Below the pieces are notes generated by a model. The model saw only the letters and a list, made by a program, of their open reading frames with translations, searched no databases and had not been told where the DNA came from. From Rubripirellula sp. (GTDB lineage Bacteria; Planctomycetota; Planctomycetia; Pirellulales; Pirellulaceae), in assembly GCA_028823035.1 (NCBI GenBank), contig JAPKCI010000034.1, forward strand, positions 1 to 39,638: a stretch of 39,638 bases of DNA, written 5' to 3'. The translations under genes and the position numbers were made by a program. Position 1 is the stretch's first letter; every line of letters starts with the position of its first letter. Below, piece by piece: positions 24,918 to 35,237 of the stretch.

Positions 24918-26387
24918 TCACGTAAGCAAATCGTGGACGACATTTCCGTGCACATCGGTGAGGCGGAAATCTCGCCCTTGATGTCTGAACGTCAGTTTCT
25001 TGTGATCGATTCCCATGCAATGAAGGATGGTGGCATTCAAATCGTGAATATGAACAGGCTTGTCAACGACATTGTAGCTGAAGTCATCTGTTTCTCCGTA
25101 GACGATTCCTGGTTTGACACCTCCGCCAGCCATCCATTTGGTATAGCAGCGTGGGTGATGATCACGTCCATAATTTGTTTTCGTCAAACCACCCTGACAG
25201 TAAATGGTGCGTCCAAACTCGCCTCCCCAAATCACCAATGTGTCATCCAGCATCCCTCGCTGCTTGAGGTCACGAAGCAAGGCCGCGCATGGCTGATCGA
25301 CGATGCCACATTGACGTCGGATGTCCTTCGGCAGGTTTCCGTGTTGGTCCCACTGACGAATGAAAACTTGAGTGAATCGGACGCCCCGCTCTGCCATGCG
25401 ACGTGCCAGCAGGCAGTTAGCTGCGAATGTGCCGGGCTTCTTGACCTCTGGTCCATACATATCCAGAACATGTTGCGGCTCATCCGAAATGTCTGCCAGT
25501 TCAGGCACGGAGGTCTGCATGCGATAAGCCATTTCGTACTGCGAGATCCGCGATTGAATTTCAGGATCGCCAACCTCCTGATACCGATGTCGATTCAAGT
25601 TGGCTAGTTCGTCGAGCATTCTCCGTCGCATGCTCTCGCTCATCCCATCGGGATTGGAAAGGTAAAGCACGGGGTCGCCGGTGGATCGCAAACTGACACC
25701 TTGGTGCCGTGTTGACAGGAATCCTGTTCCCCACAGTCGGGCGTAAAGTGCCTGTCCACCGAAGCCGCCATTGACGGTTGAATGGAGCACGACAAAACAG
25801 GGCAGGTTTTCGTTCATGCTGCCCAATCCATAAGACAGCCACGCACCGGCGCTAGGCCGACCGGGAAGCTGACTACCAGTTTGAATGTAGGTAATCGCTG
25901 GGTCGTGATTGATCGCTTCGGTATTGACAGTTTTGATGACGGCAAGATCATCCACCACTTTGGCAGTGTGCGGCAGCAACTCGCTGATCCAGACACCTTC
26001 TTTACCATGCTGCGCGAATTTAAAGGTCGATGGGGCGATGGGGAACCGTTTTTGCCCCGAAGTCATGGTTGTGATCCGTTGCCCATTGCGAATCGAATCT
26101 GGCAGGTCCTTGTCATACCAGTCATTCATTTTGGGTTTGTAATCCCACATGTCCAATTGACTGGGAGCACCCGACATGAATAAATAAATGACGCGTTTGG
26201 CCTTGGGTGCAAAGTGAGGAATCCCCGGGATTCCCCCGATGCGGTCTGCCGTACCCGGTGTCGATGTTGCAGCATCAACATTTTCGTTCAACAACGAGGC
26301 CAGGGCAGCCGTTCCAATGCCTGCGGCACCGCGACCAAAGAAGTGTCGTCGTGTTTCGATCAACGCAGATTCACGAAGAGGATTCAT
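24918..26387 (-). CDS. DUF1501 Tat-exported protein (pair 2)
   Basis: A 489-residue DUF1501 protein with a twin-arginine signal ([18 protein letters not shown], Arg13-Arg14). Motifs: [21 protein letters not shown] (Asp347, His349), EFGR (Glu390-Arg393), RDHH (His410, His411), and the family C-terminus with [15 protein letters not shown] and [12 protein letters not shown]. The set fits the alkaline-phosphatase/sulfatase superfamily fold assigned to DUF1501; no reaction is established. It begins only 7 nt after the stop of the upstream DUF1553 gene on the same strand, so the two are almost certainly one operon. ATG at 26387. Confidence 0.92.
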   Translation of the reverse strand: MNPLRESALIETRRHFFGRGAAGIGTAALASLLNENVDAATSTPGTADRIGGIPGIPHFAPKAKRVIYLFMSGAPSQLDMWDYKPKMNDWYDKDLPDSIRNGQRITTMTSGQKRFPIAPSTFKFAQHGKEGVWISELLPHTAKVVDDLAVIKTVNTEAINHDPAITYIQTGSQLPGRPSAGAWLSYGLGSMNENLPCFVVLHSTVNGGFGGQALYARLWGTGFLSTRHQGVSLRSTGDPVLYLSNPDGMSESMRRRMLDELANLNRHRYQEVGDPEIQSRISQYEMAYRMQTSVPELADISDEPQHVLDMYGPEVKKPGTFAANCLLARRMAERGVRFTQVFIRQWDQHGNLPKDIRRQCGIVDQPCAALLRDLKQRGMLDDTLVIWGGEFGRTIYCQGGLTKTNYGRDHHPRCYTKWMAGGGVKPGIVYGETDDFSYNVVDKPVHIHDLNATILHCMGIDHKKLTFRHQGRDFRLTDVHGNVVHDLLT

Positions 26388-26394
26388 GTCGGTT

Positions 26395-29300
26395 TCAATT
26401 TTGGGTTACGGTTTCACTGAGGTTCAGCAACAAGTGACTGATCATCGTCCAGGCGGCGAGTTCAGCTGGTTGCAGTTTGTCTTCACGCGCTGCCTCGCCG
26501 GCCGAAATTAACTTCACTGCGGCTTCTGGATTGGCTGCGAATTCTGTCTGATATTCCTGCTGCAATCGCAACAGAGAGTCAATTTCGAATGGGCCCGGTG
26601 TCCGCGATGTCGCAATTCGGAAAGCAAAAATCAACCGGTCTTTCGCCTCGGATCCACCATTGAGCATGACACGTTCAGCGAGTTTTCGAGCCGCTTCGAA
26701 GAACTGCACGTCATTCATCAGCACGAGGGACTGCAGGGGAGTGTTGGTTCGAGCACGGCGGACCTGACAGGTTTCGCGATCTGGCGCGTCAAAGGTCGAC
26801 ATCGAAGGTGGGGGAGAAGTGCGTTTCCAGAATGTGTACATGCTGCGTCGGTACAGTTTCTCGCCTTTGTCCTGTGCGAAGACCGATGTGTTGCTGCCGC
26901 CGAAACCGACGGCTTTCCAGAGCCCTGAGGGCTGATAAGGGCGGACGCTCTTGCCACCGATGCTGCGCACCAGCAGACCACTGGTCGATAGAGCCGTGTC
27001 GCGGATCACTTCGGCATCAAGCCGGAATCTGGGACCACGCGACAACAGACGGTTTTCCGGGTCGGCGGCAAGCTGTTCCTGGGAAACGTGCGAAGATTGC
27101 TGATAGGTTGCCGACATCATGATGAGTCTATGAAATTGTTTGACATTCCAGCCGCTCTTGATGAATTCAAGAGCCAGCCAGTCGAGCAAATCAGGGTGTG
27201 ATGGCTGTTCACCCTGAATGCCAAAATCTTCAGCTGTCTTGACCAGTCCCGTACCGAAGTGGTGCAGCCAATAACGATTGACTGTGACTCTTGCCGTCAG
27301 GGGGTTTTCGGGGCTCACCAGCCATGAGGCCAGACCGAGTCGGTTCTCGGGTGCGTCCTTCGGCAGTGGCGCAATCCATTGAGGAACAGCGGATGAAACG
27401 GGGGCGCGTTTCTCGGTGTACTGACCACGCTCCAAAATATGCGCCTGCCTGGGGTCCTTGCGATCTTCCATGACGAGTGTCGATGGAATCGCTTTCTCAA
27501 TATCGGCCACCTGCTTCTTGATTCCAGCCTGGTTGTCCCGGTGTGCGGCAAATTCAGGAGCATGGTCTGGATTGACATGTTGCAGGTAGTATTCCTGCAA
27601 TTGTCGGCGTTGATCATCGGTTTGTTTATCGTTTTCCAAGGCGATGATTTTCTGGATCTCTGCTGGCAGCGGAGGCGAACTTACTTTCTTGCGATACTGC
27701 TGCCAGAGGTTCAGAGAAACAAGTTTGTCTTCTGGCAAGGTTTCCAGAGACACTGTCCCGGCAGCGTCCCAATGCACCGTTCCACCGAATTGGGTAAATG
27801 CCCATCCGTTGAGATCTGAGTCCGGTTTCAAACCAACGGATGCGGCATCAACTTCAAGTCGTACCCACTTGCCCGTTTCCGGCAAGGCACCTGCATGGAA
27901 GTTCGCCGGGCCTTTCTGTCCCGCAGCATGTGCCTTATCCGCACCCCAGTAAGCGCGATGATTCCATGAGCCATCGTTGAACTGTAGTTGTATTGTTTCA
28001 GGAGGATTTTCTGGATCAAGGTAAACGTAGGCAAATAGCTTCCCTGGATTCCCGAGTTTGAGTTTTGGATTGGCATCTGTGAAGAAATGTTGAGTCAGGC
28101 CTGTGCCCGTTCGGATGCTCGAGTTTTTACCACTGTGAACTGGATGGTCCGGGCTTGTCACAAATTTCCATTGGTAGGGACCATCGCCTTGAGGTTTTGC
28201 TCCTGCTGGCAACTCATCATCAAACCAGATCGCGTCTCCCTTTTTTAATTCTCCGAGCTTCGCATCGGGCAGGGCATCTTCGTAGGTGATTTCCTTCAGT
28301 TGGCTTGCGATGGTGGCGTTCACCGTAGTCAGTTCCTGCTGATACTGTTCTTTTTTTGTGGTCTGTTCCTTGCTGGGGACCTTCACCACCGGGGGTGGCA
28401 GCAGATTGTTTCCATCCATGGCCCGTTCTGTCAGGCTGAAAAAATACGAAAACAGTTGGTAGAACTCTTTCTGCGTCAGTGGATCAAACTTGTGGTCATG
28501 GCAAGCGGCACAACCTGACGTCAGGCCCAACCAAACCGTGGAGGTTGTCTCGACCCGATCAACGGCATAGCGAACGTAATACTCGTCATCGATTGAACCG
28601 CCTTCGCTGGTTGTGACGTTGCACCGATTGAAACCCGTTGCGATACGTTGATCCAGTGTTGGTTCGGGTAACAAGTCGCCTGCAATTTGTTCGATCGTAA
28701 ATTGATCAAAGGGCATGTTTTGCGTGAAGGCTTCAATCACCCAATCACGATATGGCCAAATCGAGCGTTCGTTATCGAGATGTAACCCGTGCGTATCCGC
28801 ATATCTGGCGGCGTCCAGCCAGATGCGGGTCATCTGTTCGGCGTATGCAGTTGATTCCAACAAGCGGTCAAGGACGTGTTCAAAAGCAGCTGGGGAATCG
28901 TCTGCCAGAAAATTATCTATTTCGGTGAGTGTGGGTGGCAAGCCGGTCAGGTCCAGAGTGGCTCGCCGAATCAGCGTTTCCTTGTTGGCACGCTTCGAGG
29001 GCGTCAGCTTCGTGTTATTCAACCCTTGGTGGATGAAAAGATCGATGGGGTTGTTGCTTCCCCATTCCGTTTCCGGCGCGGGAAGATTTGGTGCGTTGGG
29101 CTTTTGGAAGGCCCAGTGACCAGACCATTCGGCTCCTTCTGATACCCACTGCTTTAGTCGTTCGATGTTGGTGGCTGACAGTTCTTTTCCAGAATCCGGT
29201 GGAGGCATCAATGTATCGGCATCGTCACTGATGATCCGCTGGATCAATTCGCTTGTCTGATGGTTTTTGGGGACAACCGCAATCATCCCGGAATCGGCTT

Positions 29301-29541
29301 CTGAAAAAACCCCTTCGCGTTGATCCAGCCTGAGTCCAGCCTCACGCTTGGCCTCATCTGGGCCGTGGCACTGAAAACAGTTTTCTGACAGTAAAGGCAG
29401 AATGTCACGACTGAAATCGATGCCTGCGTGAGATTCCTCCGCGTGCAAACGGTGTGTGCCAAGGGCAAGGGTCGCTAGTGCGACGCAGTACAGCGGGGTT
29501 TGAAGCCATCGACCACGGAAACAATGTGTCATCAGATCCAT
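26395..29541 (-). CDS. Cytochrome c/DUF1549/DUF1553 protein with an inserted carbohydrate-binding-like domain (pair 2)
   Basis: Exported 1048-residue protein with a signal cleaving near LHA-EE (about 34); an ATG at 29532 would give the same signal. PSCyt1-type domain with CFQCH (55-59) and [10 protein letters not shown] (112-121); DUF1549 (about 160-370) with [21 protein letters not shown] and a second heme site [11 protein letters not shown] (344-354). Residues about 433-602 form an inserted beta-sandwich-like domain ([43 protein letters not shown]). DUF1553 (about 735-1000) has [18 protein letters not shown] and [18 protein letters not shown]. This is the standard planctomycete architecture. 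It would bind two hemes; function is unproven. The first gene of the pair, it directly precedes the DUF1501 gene. Confidence 0.92.
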   Translation of the reverse strand: MDLMTHCFRGRWLQTPLYCVALATLALGTHRLHAEESHAGIDFSRDILPLLSENCFQCHGPDEAKREAGLRLDQREGVFSEADSGMIAVVPKNHQTSELIQRIISDDADTLMPPPDSGKELSATNIERLKQWVSEGAEWSGHWAFQKPNAPNLPAPETEWGSNNPIDLFIHQGLNNTKLTPSKRANKETLIRRATLDLTGLPPTLTEIDNFLADDSPAAFEHVLDRLLESTAYAEQMTRIWLDAARYADTHGLHLDNERSIWPYRDWVIEAFTQNMPFDQFTIEQIAGDLLPEPTLDQRIATGFNRCNVTTSEGGSIDDEYYVRYAVDRVETTSTVWLGLTSGCAACHDHKFDPLTQKEFYQLFSYFFSLTERAMDGNNLLPPPVVKVPSKEQTTKKEQYQQELTTVNATIASQLKEITYEDALPDAKLGELKKGDAIWFDDELPAGAKPQGDGPYQWKFVTSPDHPVHSGKNSSIRTGTGLTQHFFTDANPKLKLGNPGKLFAYVYLDPENPPETIQLQFNDGSWNHRAYWGADKAHAAGQKGPANFHAGALPETGKWVRLEVDAASVGLKPDSDLNGWAFTQFGGTVHWDAAGTVSLETLPEDKLVSLNLWQQYRKKVSSPPLPAEIQKIIALENDKQTDDQRRQLQEYYLQHVNPDHAPEFAAHRDNQAGIKKQVADIEKAIPSTLVMEDRKDPRQAHILERGQYTEKRAPVSSAVPQWIAPLPKDAPENRLGLASWLVSPENPLTARVTVNRYWLHHFGTGLVKTAEDFGIQGEQPSHPDLLDWLALEFIKSGWNVKQFHRLIMMSATYQQSSHVSQEQLAADPENRLLSRGPRFRLDAEVIRDTALSTSGLLVRSIGGKSVRPYQPSGLWKAVGFGGSNTSVFAQDKGEKLYRRSMYTFWKRTSPPPSMSTFDAPDRETCQVRRARTNTPLQSLVLMNDVQFFEAARKLAERVMLNGGSEAKDRLIFAFRIATSRTPGPFEIDSLLRLQQEYQTEFAANPEAAVKLISAGEAAREDKLQPAELAAWTMISHLLLNLSETVTQN

Positions 29542-30460
29542 CAGACGCAGGTGGGAACGGGGCGGGAACCAGATTGAATTATTCTACCTGCTTAACCGGC
29601 ACCGTCTTGTGCATACCAGACGAAAAATTGAACGTTTACCGTGTGGAGGGTGCCGGGGATCTGTTGTCCCGTGATTGTCGATCGGATCGGCGGTCATGAA
29701 AACCGCAAAAATAGAGTGCGTATGTCGGCTAACGAACCCGGATCACGGCCAGAGAATGGTGTTATTCAACCGAGCATCCTAGGGACTGCCTGCTCATGAA
29801 AATCAGTCTGCCTGAAGTTCAAGCCGGATTTCAAGCTCTCAGCATGAGGTAAGACAACGAGACACGTTCTGTTTACTGACCGAGCCAGTTGGGAATTTGT
29901 TGACAATCTCGAAGTGTCTTGTCGCCTGCTTTTTGTCTTGACTGGCTCTGCTCCCTGTGGAGTCCACAGCAGTCTTACCCAAGCTGCAGAGTCGCTGACC
30001 GCGATGATGAAGTTCGGCTCGATCAAGTGACTGTTCGAGATTCCCGTGTATTATCGACTGTTACGCATCAGGTCTTTTCCAAGCGACTGAAATACAAATT
30101 CAAATTCAAATCCCTTTGGTGCTGTCATGTTCACCAACGTCGCAGTAATGTCGATCTAGCTGCCAGCAACTCGTGCTGGCAGGGTGCGACCACGCAGGAC
30201 TTGCTTTCCGTACATGATCAGAAGCGTTTGAGCTCAATCGCGAGACAAAACAAGTCAAGGCGAGATTAGGTCCCACTGCCAATTGACGAACTCATACAGG
30301 AAGGTGTGAGCACCTTGACGGTGCGATTTCCCGCTGCGGTTTTTTTCCGCGGTCCCCGTTGTGTGCGTTTGGACCGTAGGTGGCTTGATCCGAGCAGCGT
30401 ACATCGACCAACGATGTGTCGATGTTTAGCGTGTTCATGGTGGCAAGGAAACGATGATTT
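29542..30460. other. Long intergenic region without a recognisable gene
   Basis: A 919-nt gap between two same-strand DUF1553/DUF1501 operons. Short open frames on both strands (up to about 116 codons) have no motif, signal or family resemblance. The clearest structure is the perfect hairpin at 30160-30182. The left part should contain the promoter of the pair-2 operon (start 29541), and the right part the 3' end of the pair-3 operon (stop 30461). A degraded gene cannot be excluded. Confidence 0.6.
30160..30182. terminator. Perfect 9-bp hairpin in intergenic region
   Basis: CTGCCAGCA-ACTCG-TGCTGGCAG has a 9-bp stem and 5-nt loop. It lies 279 nt beyond the stop of the pair-3 operon on the minus strand, with no flanking T-run. 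The type is tentative: terminator, small-RNA element or dispersed palindrome. Confidence 0.5.
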
Positions 30461-31828
30461 CTAGGCCAGAAGGTTGTGGACTACCTGACCGTGAACATCG
30501 GTCAGTCTGAAGTCTCGTCCAGCATGCCGATAGGTCAGCTTTTCGTGATCCATCCCCAGTAAATGCAAAATGGTCGCTTGCAGATCATGGACGTTCACTT
30601 CGTCATCACCAAGTTGGTCTCCCAATTCATCGCTGCTTCCGTGCACGATGCCACCGCGAATGCCTGCTCCTGCCAGCCACGTGCTGTAAACACGTGAGTG
30701 GTGTCCTCGGCCATCGGTTCCTGGCGAGGCAACGAAGGGGCTGCGGCCAAATTCGGTTGTAAATACCACCAGCGTATCGTCAAACATCCCTCGCAACTTC
30801 AGGTCCTGCAACAAGGCTGCGATGGGGCGATCAACATTGCGAGCCAATCGATCATACTTGGTCAGTTCGGCATGTGCGTCCCAGTTGCGATCCACCCCAC
30901 TGTCACCATCGATCAATTCCACGAAACGGACGCCTCGTTCGACCATGCGTCTGCCAACGAGACACTGCCAGGCAAAACTCGATGTGTCATCGGGATCGAG
31001 TCCGTAGAGATCGAGCGTTGCTTTTGATTCCTTGCGAACGTCAAACAGGTCGGGAGCCTCCAGTTGCATTCCGGCAGCCGTTTCAAACGATTTGATTCGC
31101 GAGGTGAGATGGGAATCACCCTGACGATCTTTGAGATGTTGTTGGTTGAAATAGGAAAGCATGTCGAGTTCGGTCCGCTGCAATTCCGCCGTCTCCAGCC
31201 GCCGGTGCATATTGGCAATCGGTTCGATTCCGGGAATGACTCTTGTTCCCTGATGGACCGCAGGCAGAAAATCGGATCCCCAGACTTGGCCTCCCGCATA
31301 CGGCAGTCCTGCTGAGATCACCATGAATGCGGGAAGATTTGCATTCTCAGATCCCAGCCCATAGCTGATCCATGATCCCATGCTTGGACGATTGAAGGTT
31401 GCCGAACCCGTGTGGACTCCAATGGTGGCGCCAAAGTGATCGCCATTCAGATTCGTCATGGAACGAATCATGCAAATGTCATCAACTTGACTTCCTATGT
31501 GGGGGAACAGATCACTGACTTCCGTTCCGCATTTCCCATAGGGTCGAAACTTCCAACCGCTTCCTTTGTAAAAGTTCCGAGCCCGATGTTCCTGATCATG
31601 CCGTGAATTCAGGACCGGTTTTGGATCGAAAGTGTCGACATGAGAAACTCCACCCGTCATGAACAGGAAAATGACCCGTTTGGCCTTTGCTGCGAAATGA
31701 GTGGGCTTTGGTGCGAGTGGGTCCGCGTCAATCACGGGTTCGGTGGCCATGATTTCGGACAACATTCCCGGCAGCAGCAGGCCACTGCCTGCCAGAGATC
31801 GTATGAAGCGACGTCGATGGATTGACAT
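30461..31828 (-). CDS. DUF1501 Tat-exported protein (pair 3)
   Basis: A 455-residue DUF1501 protein. The N-terminus MSIHRRRFIRSLAGSGLLLPG is a classic Tat signal. Motifs: FMTGGVSHVDTFDPKP, NWDAH (Asp317, His319), EFGR (Glu359-Arg362), GRGHH (His376, His377), and the full family C-terminus HDLQATILHLLGMDHEK with TDVHGQVV. It is closer to the pair-2 protein than to the pair-1 protein, which lacks that C-terminal block. It begins 6 nt after the stop of the pair-3 DUF1553 gene, so co-expression is near certain. Reaction unknown. Confidence 0.93.
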   Translation of the reverse strand: MSIHRRRFIRSLAGSGLLLPGMLSEIMATEPVIDADPLAPKPTHFAAKAKRVIFLFMTGGVSHVDTFDPKPVLNSRHDQEHRARNFYKGSGWKFRPYGKCGTEVSDLFPHIGSQVDDICMIRSMTNLNGDHFGATIGVHTGSATFNRPSMGSWISYGLGSENANLPAFMVISAGLPYAGGQVWGSDFLPAVHQGTRVIPGIEPIANMHRRLETAELQRTELDMLSYFNQQHLKDRQGDSHLTSRIKSFETAAGMQLEAPDLFDVRKESKATLDLYGLDPDDTSSFAWQCLVGRRMVERGVRFVELIDGDSGVDRNWDAHAELTKYDRLARNVDRPIAALLQDLKLRGMFDDTLVVFTTEFGRSPFVASPGTDGRGHHSRVYSTWLAGAGIRGGIVHGSSDELGDQLGDDEVNVHDLQATILHLLGMDHEKLTYRHAGRDFRLTDVHGQVVHNLLA

Positions 31829-31834
31829 GATGAT

Positions 31835-34255
31835 TTAATCCACGAAAAGGAATTCATTGCTGGACAGCATTGCACGAACGAGGCTTGCCCAGGCAACTCG
31901 CTCACCGGATGTTTTACTGACCTTGGATATCAATTGTTGCGTTCGTTCTGTTTCTGACTGATTGGGCTGCCTGCCGAATAGATTTTGATAGGACCATGCA
32001 ATGCGGTCGGCAAACTCTGGACTGGCATTAAGTATGCGTGAGACGGTGCGGTCTGCTTCGTCCTGCACGAACGCAGAGTTCATGAAGTACAGCGATTGTA
32101 GACTTGTTGTCGTGGGGCGCCGGACACCGACATGCAAGTTGCCGTCAGGTGCATCAAATGTGTCAAGGAAAATATTCTTGCGGATCCGCTGACGAAAAAG
32201 GTAGATGGTGCGTCGATCGCTTTCAAAGTTCCCAACGTACGGTTCGTGCTGCCGATAGTAATAGGTCAGATGATGAGGCAGTGGATGAGACTGAGCTGGA
32301 CTCAGGTCGAGCTTGCCGCTGATTGCCAGGATCGAATCTCTCAATTGCTCTGCATCAAGGCGACGTCGATTCGCTTTCCACAAATGGATGTTTTCAGGGT
32401 CGATCTCTGCATTTTCAGGGGCATGATGGCTGGCAAGCTGGTAGGTGTCCGAAGTGATGATCAATTGGTGTAACTTTTTGATCGACCAATCGTGCTGTAT
32501 TAAATAGGCTGCCAGGAAATCGAGTAGTTCTGGATGGGAGGGCTCATTTCCCCGCACACCAAAGTCACTTGTTGAACTGACTATCCCGCGACCAAAGTGA
32601 TGGTGCCATACTCGGTTGGCCATCACCCGTGCTGTCAATGGATTGTCGGCATCTGAGATCCAATTGGCCAATTGGAGTCTTCCGCTTTGCTCATTTGGTT
32701 TGTCCAGAACCTGTCCACCAAGAACCTGCAAGAAACCTCGTTGCACGATTGGCCCCAAATCTTTTGGACTTCCCTGCTCTTGAATAGCGGCGTTTTCCGC
32801 GTCACCCTCGCTGACTGCATAGGCAGTTTCAAGACGGGGGAATGTCTCTGCGAGGACGGCGATTTGACTTCGCAGATCCAGAACTTCCTGCCATGCCGTT
32901 TCGCGGTTATGGCCGGGGATGTCAATGGGTTGTGTTTGGAAGGCACGATAACGCTCAAAGGCAGCTCGTTCCTGCTTCCGTAGTTGGTTCAACTCGTTGC
33001 GAAAAATGGTGAGCGTTTCGTTCGCCTTTTTCTCGCCAACACGATAGACAAAGTCTTGCCGGTAAGGTTTGTGTTCGGCACCCGCATGCGGATAGATCGT
33101 GCTGGAAAAAATTCCGTACAACGCGTAGTAGTCAGCCGTGGGGATGGGGTCGAACTTGTGGTCATGACACCGCGCGCAACCAATCGAAAGACCCAGAAAT
33201 GTTTTGCCAAGATTATTGAGCGTGTCTTCGATTGTGATATGCGGTTGGTTCTGCGGGCTCACACCGATGCGGCGTGAAATCGTTAAGTAACCGGTGGCAA
33301 TGGTTTGTTGCCAGCTCTGGTCGTCGTCGCTGGCCGGTAGGAGATCACCAGCGATCTGTTCCTTGATGAATTGGTCATAGGGCTTGTCGTCATTGAAGGC
33401 AGCAATGACATAGTTGCGATATTTGTACGCTTCGGGAATTGGGAAATCAGCTGCGTCCCCGGCTGTATCCGCGTAGCGGACAAGATCAAGCCAGTGCTGG
33501 CCCCAGCGTTCGCCGTAGTGAGGAGATGACAGCAAGCGGGTAACCAGAGCGTCGATTGCCTGTTTGCGATTTTTTGAGGCATGAGTGATGAACTCAGCGG
33601 TCTCGCCGGGTGTCACGGGTAAACCTGTTAGATCGTAGGTCATGCGTTGGATCAGCGTTTGTGGTGCTGCAGGACCATTGGCGATCAGGCCTCGTTCCTG
33701 CTGTGACTGAGTGATGAATGCATCGATCGGATTTCTGGCTGAATCGTCATCTGATACAGAGCTGGCTTTGGTGATCTCCGTTTGACGCAAAGGTTGGAAA
33801 GACCAAAAGCTGCGTTCGTCATCGGTGATCCCTTGCTCGTCAGGTCCAGTCTTGGATGAGCGAATCGCTTTTGGCCACGCTGCACCGTCTGTGATCCACT
33901 TGGCTAATACTCTCACCTCGCCAGCTTTCAAGGGTTCAGCGGGAGGCATCGTGATCTCAGCGTGTTGCTGTGATACAACCTGCCATAACAGGCTCTGTTC
34001 GGGTTTGCCGGAAATGATTGCCGGACCAGAGGCACCACCAGCGAGAATGTCTTTGAGAGAATCCAGTCGCAGACCGCCTTCGGCTTTTCGACGGTGGCAC
34101 TCGTAGCACTTGCGGACTAGAAGTGGGCGAACGCGTGATTCGAAAAAATCTTCCTGATCCGTTGCTGACGCCAGCGGCATTGTGCAACACACTATTGTGT
34201 AACAGAATATTGTGCAACAGAATATCGAGAGCCAGGAAATGCTTCGGACCAGCAT
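31835..34255 (-). CDS. Cytochrome c/DUF1549/DUF1553 protein (pair 3)
   Basis: Exported protein of 806 residues from the ATG at 34255. The frame is open to 34450, but that start would overlap the divergent dioxygenase gene and bury the signal peptide. The signal hydrophobic core is built from three pentapeptide repeats I-F/V-C-C/Y-T encoded by a 15-bp tandem repeat. PSCyt1-type domain with CYECH (50-54) and MPPAEPLKAGEV; DUF1549 (about 175-380) with YDLTGLPVT, HWLDLVRYADTAGD and the second heme site [11 protein letters not shown] (360-370); DUF1553 (about 525-785) with NPLTARVMANRVWHHHFG and FGVRGNEPSHPELLDFLA. No inserted sugar-binding domain, so this is the most compact of the three. It is the first gene of the pair-3 operon. 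Confidence 0.92.
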   Translation of the reverse strand: MLVRSISWLSIFCCTIFCYTIVCCTMPLASATDQEDFFESRVRPLLVRKCYECHRRKAEGGLRLDSLKDILAGGASGPAIISGKPEQSLLWQVVSQQHAEITMPPAEPLKAGEVRVLAKWITDGAAWPKAIRSSKTGPDEQGITDDERSFWSFQPLRQTEITKASSVSDDDSARNPIDAFITQSQQERGLIANGPAAPQTLIQRMTYDLTGLPVTPGETAEFITHASKNRKQAIDALVTRLLSSPHYGERWGQHWLDLVRYADTAGDAADFPIPEAYKYRNYVIAAFNDDKPYDQFIKEQIAGDLLPASDDDQSWQQTIATGYLTISRRIGVSPQNQPHITIEDTLNNLGKTFLGLSIGCARCHDHKFDPIPTADYYALYGIFSSTIYPHAGAEHKPYRQDFVYRVGEKKANETLTIFRNELNQLRKQERAAFERYRAFQTQPIDIPGHNRETAWQEVLDLRSQIAVLAETFPRLETAYAVSEGDAENAAIQEQGSPKDLGPIVQRGFLQVLGGQVLDKPNEQSGRLQLANWISDADNPLTARVMANRVWHHHFGRGIVSSTSDFGVRGNEPSHPELLDFLAAYLIQHDWSIKKLHQLIITSDTYQLASHHAPENAEIDPENIHLWKANRRRLDAEQLRDSILAISGKLDLSPAQSHPLPHHLTYYYRQHEPYVGNFESDRRTIYLFRQRIRKNIFLDTFDAPDGNLHVGVRRPTTTSLQSLYFMNSAFVQDEADRTVSRILNASPEFADRIAWSYQNLFGRQPNQSETERTQQLISKVSKTSGERVAWASLVRAMLSSNEFLFVD
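34179..34223 (-). repeat. Three-copy 15-bp repeat inside a signal-peptide coding region
   Basis: On the plus strand the units run ATTGTGCAACACACT, ATTGTGTAACAGAAT, ATTGTGCAACAGAAT. Read on the minus strand they encode IFCCT, IFCYT and IVCCT, the hydrophobic core of the pair-3 DUF1553 signal peptide. Because the unit is 15 bp, copy-number change keeps the reading frame. Confidence 0.9.
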
Positions 34256-34421
34256 GGCACCAGACGAAAATAGGAATGAGATGCAAACGCAAGGATGTTC
34301 ATTTGCATGCGATTTGAACCAGAGCACGCCCAGTAGTTTACCCTGATGTGTCGTGGCTTGCCTGTTGTTATCAATTTGACAGTCCCGCTTGCTCTCTGGG
34401 GCATTTTTGACGCGTCTCAAG

Positions 34422-35237
34422 ATGCCAGGAATGGATATGCAGCAGCTCAATCAAGATCCGTCGCAATACAGTTCGCTTGGTTATTGTGTGTTTCGGGAAG
34501 TCCTGGATGCTGATGCCGTCCGTGCTGTTCAGCAAGATTTGGGCCATGTGCTGCAGGCGATGCCGGCAAAGATGATGGTTTACAAAGATGGAGAACATGT
34601 CGAGGCGGACAGCCGTCCTGAATTTTTGGTCGAACCTCATGCGAAAGTGAAAGGAGAACCCTGGCTTGAACTGTGTCGTCATCCCCGGGTACTCGATGCC
34701 GTGGAGGCAATTCTGGGGCCGGATTTGATTCTAATCATGTCACATCTGATCGTGAAACGGCCCACGGATGGCTTGCCCGTAGCGTGGCATCAGGACAACA
34801 CCTACTGGCATTCAGTGCAGGGAACAGATGTCTGTACTGTTTGGTTGGCAATTGATGATGCGGATATCGACAATGGCTGTATGAATGTGATTCCTTGCAC
34901 TCAGGCCAACCACCCCGATTTGGAAAAAATCTCGACTGGTGGTGAGGATCTGCTTGGCACAACCGTGGCAGTCAGTCAGCTTCAGCAAGGTCAGGCGGTA
35001 CCGATCGAGCTCAAGGCAGGCGACTTGTCAATTCATGACTCCTATATCATCCATGGGTCAGAATCGAATCAGTCTGCTCGACGTCGTGCGGGTTACACAA
35101 TGCGTTACGCCAATGCTGCCACGGTCGCAGTCGATATCGACGAACACTGGGTCGATGTCTTCCGCGTTCGCGGTAATCCCCAGCCAGCGGAAAGATATAT
35201 CGATTTCAGACCCGGTAAGCCTCTGCCATCTCTGTGA
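34422..35237 (+). CDS. Phytanoyl-CoA dioxygenase (PhyH)-family Fe(II)/2-oxoglutarate oxygenase
   Basis: A 271-residue non-heme iron, 2-oxoglutarate-dependent oxygenase of the PhyH family, expected to hydroxylate a small molecule in the cytoplasm; no signal peptide is seen. The iron triad is clear: WHQD (His123, Asp125) and YIIHGS (His211). An RRR-GYTMRY segment follows (about 219-229), from which the 2-oxoglutarate-binding Arg comes. DIDNGCMNVIPCTQ is a family hallmark. ATGs at 34422, 34431 and 34437 all give full-length enzymes; the frame also opens at a TTG at 34389. It is divergent from the pair-3 operon and faces a weakly supported small ORF downstream. The substrate is not predictable from the sequence. 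Confidence 0.92.
   Translation: MPGMDMQQLNQDPSQYSSLGYCVFREVLDADAVRAVQQDLGHVLQAMPAKMMVYKDGEHVEADSRPEFLVEPHAKVKGEPWLELCRHPRVLDAVEAILGPDLILIMSHLIVKRPTDGLPVAWHQDNTYWHSVQGTDVCTVWLAIDDADIDNGCMNVIPCTQANHPDLEKISTGGEDLLGTTVAVSQLQQGQAVPIELKAGDLSIHDSYIIHGSESNQSARRRAGYTMRYANAATVAVDIDEHWVDVFRVRGNPQPAERYIDFRPGKPLPSL

Noticed and set aside
24933-25607. A 224-codon frame antisense to the pair-2 DUF1501 gene
   Set aside because: The opposite strand encodes a clear DUF1501 protein with all family motifs; the antisense product shows none and reads like a shadow of conserved codons.
34256-34450. N-terminal extension of the pair-3 DUF1553 gene to 34450
   Set aside because: It would place 65 hydrophilic residues before the signal peptide and overlap the start of the divergent dioxygenase gene; the ATG at 34255 is the sensible start.
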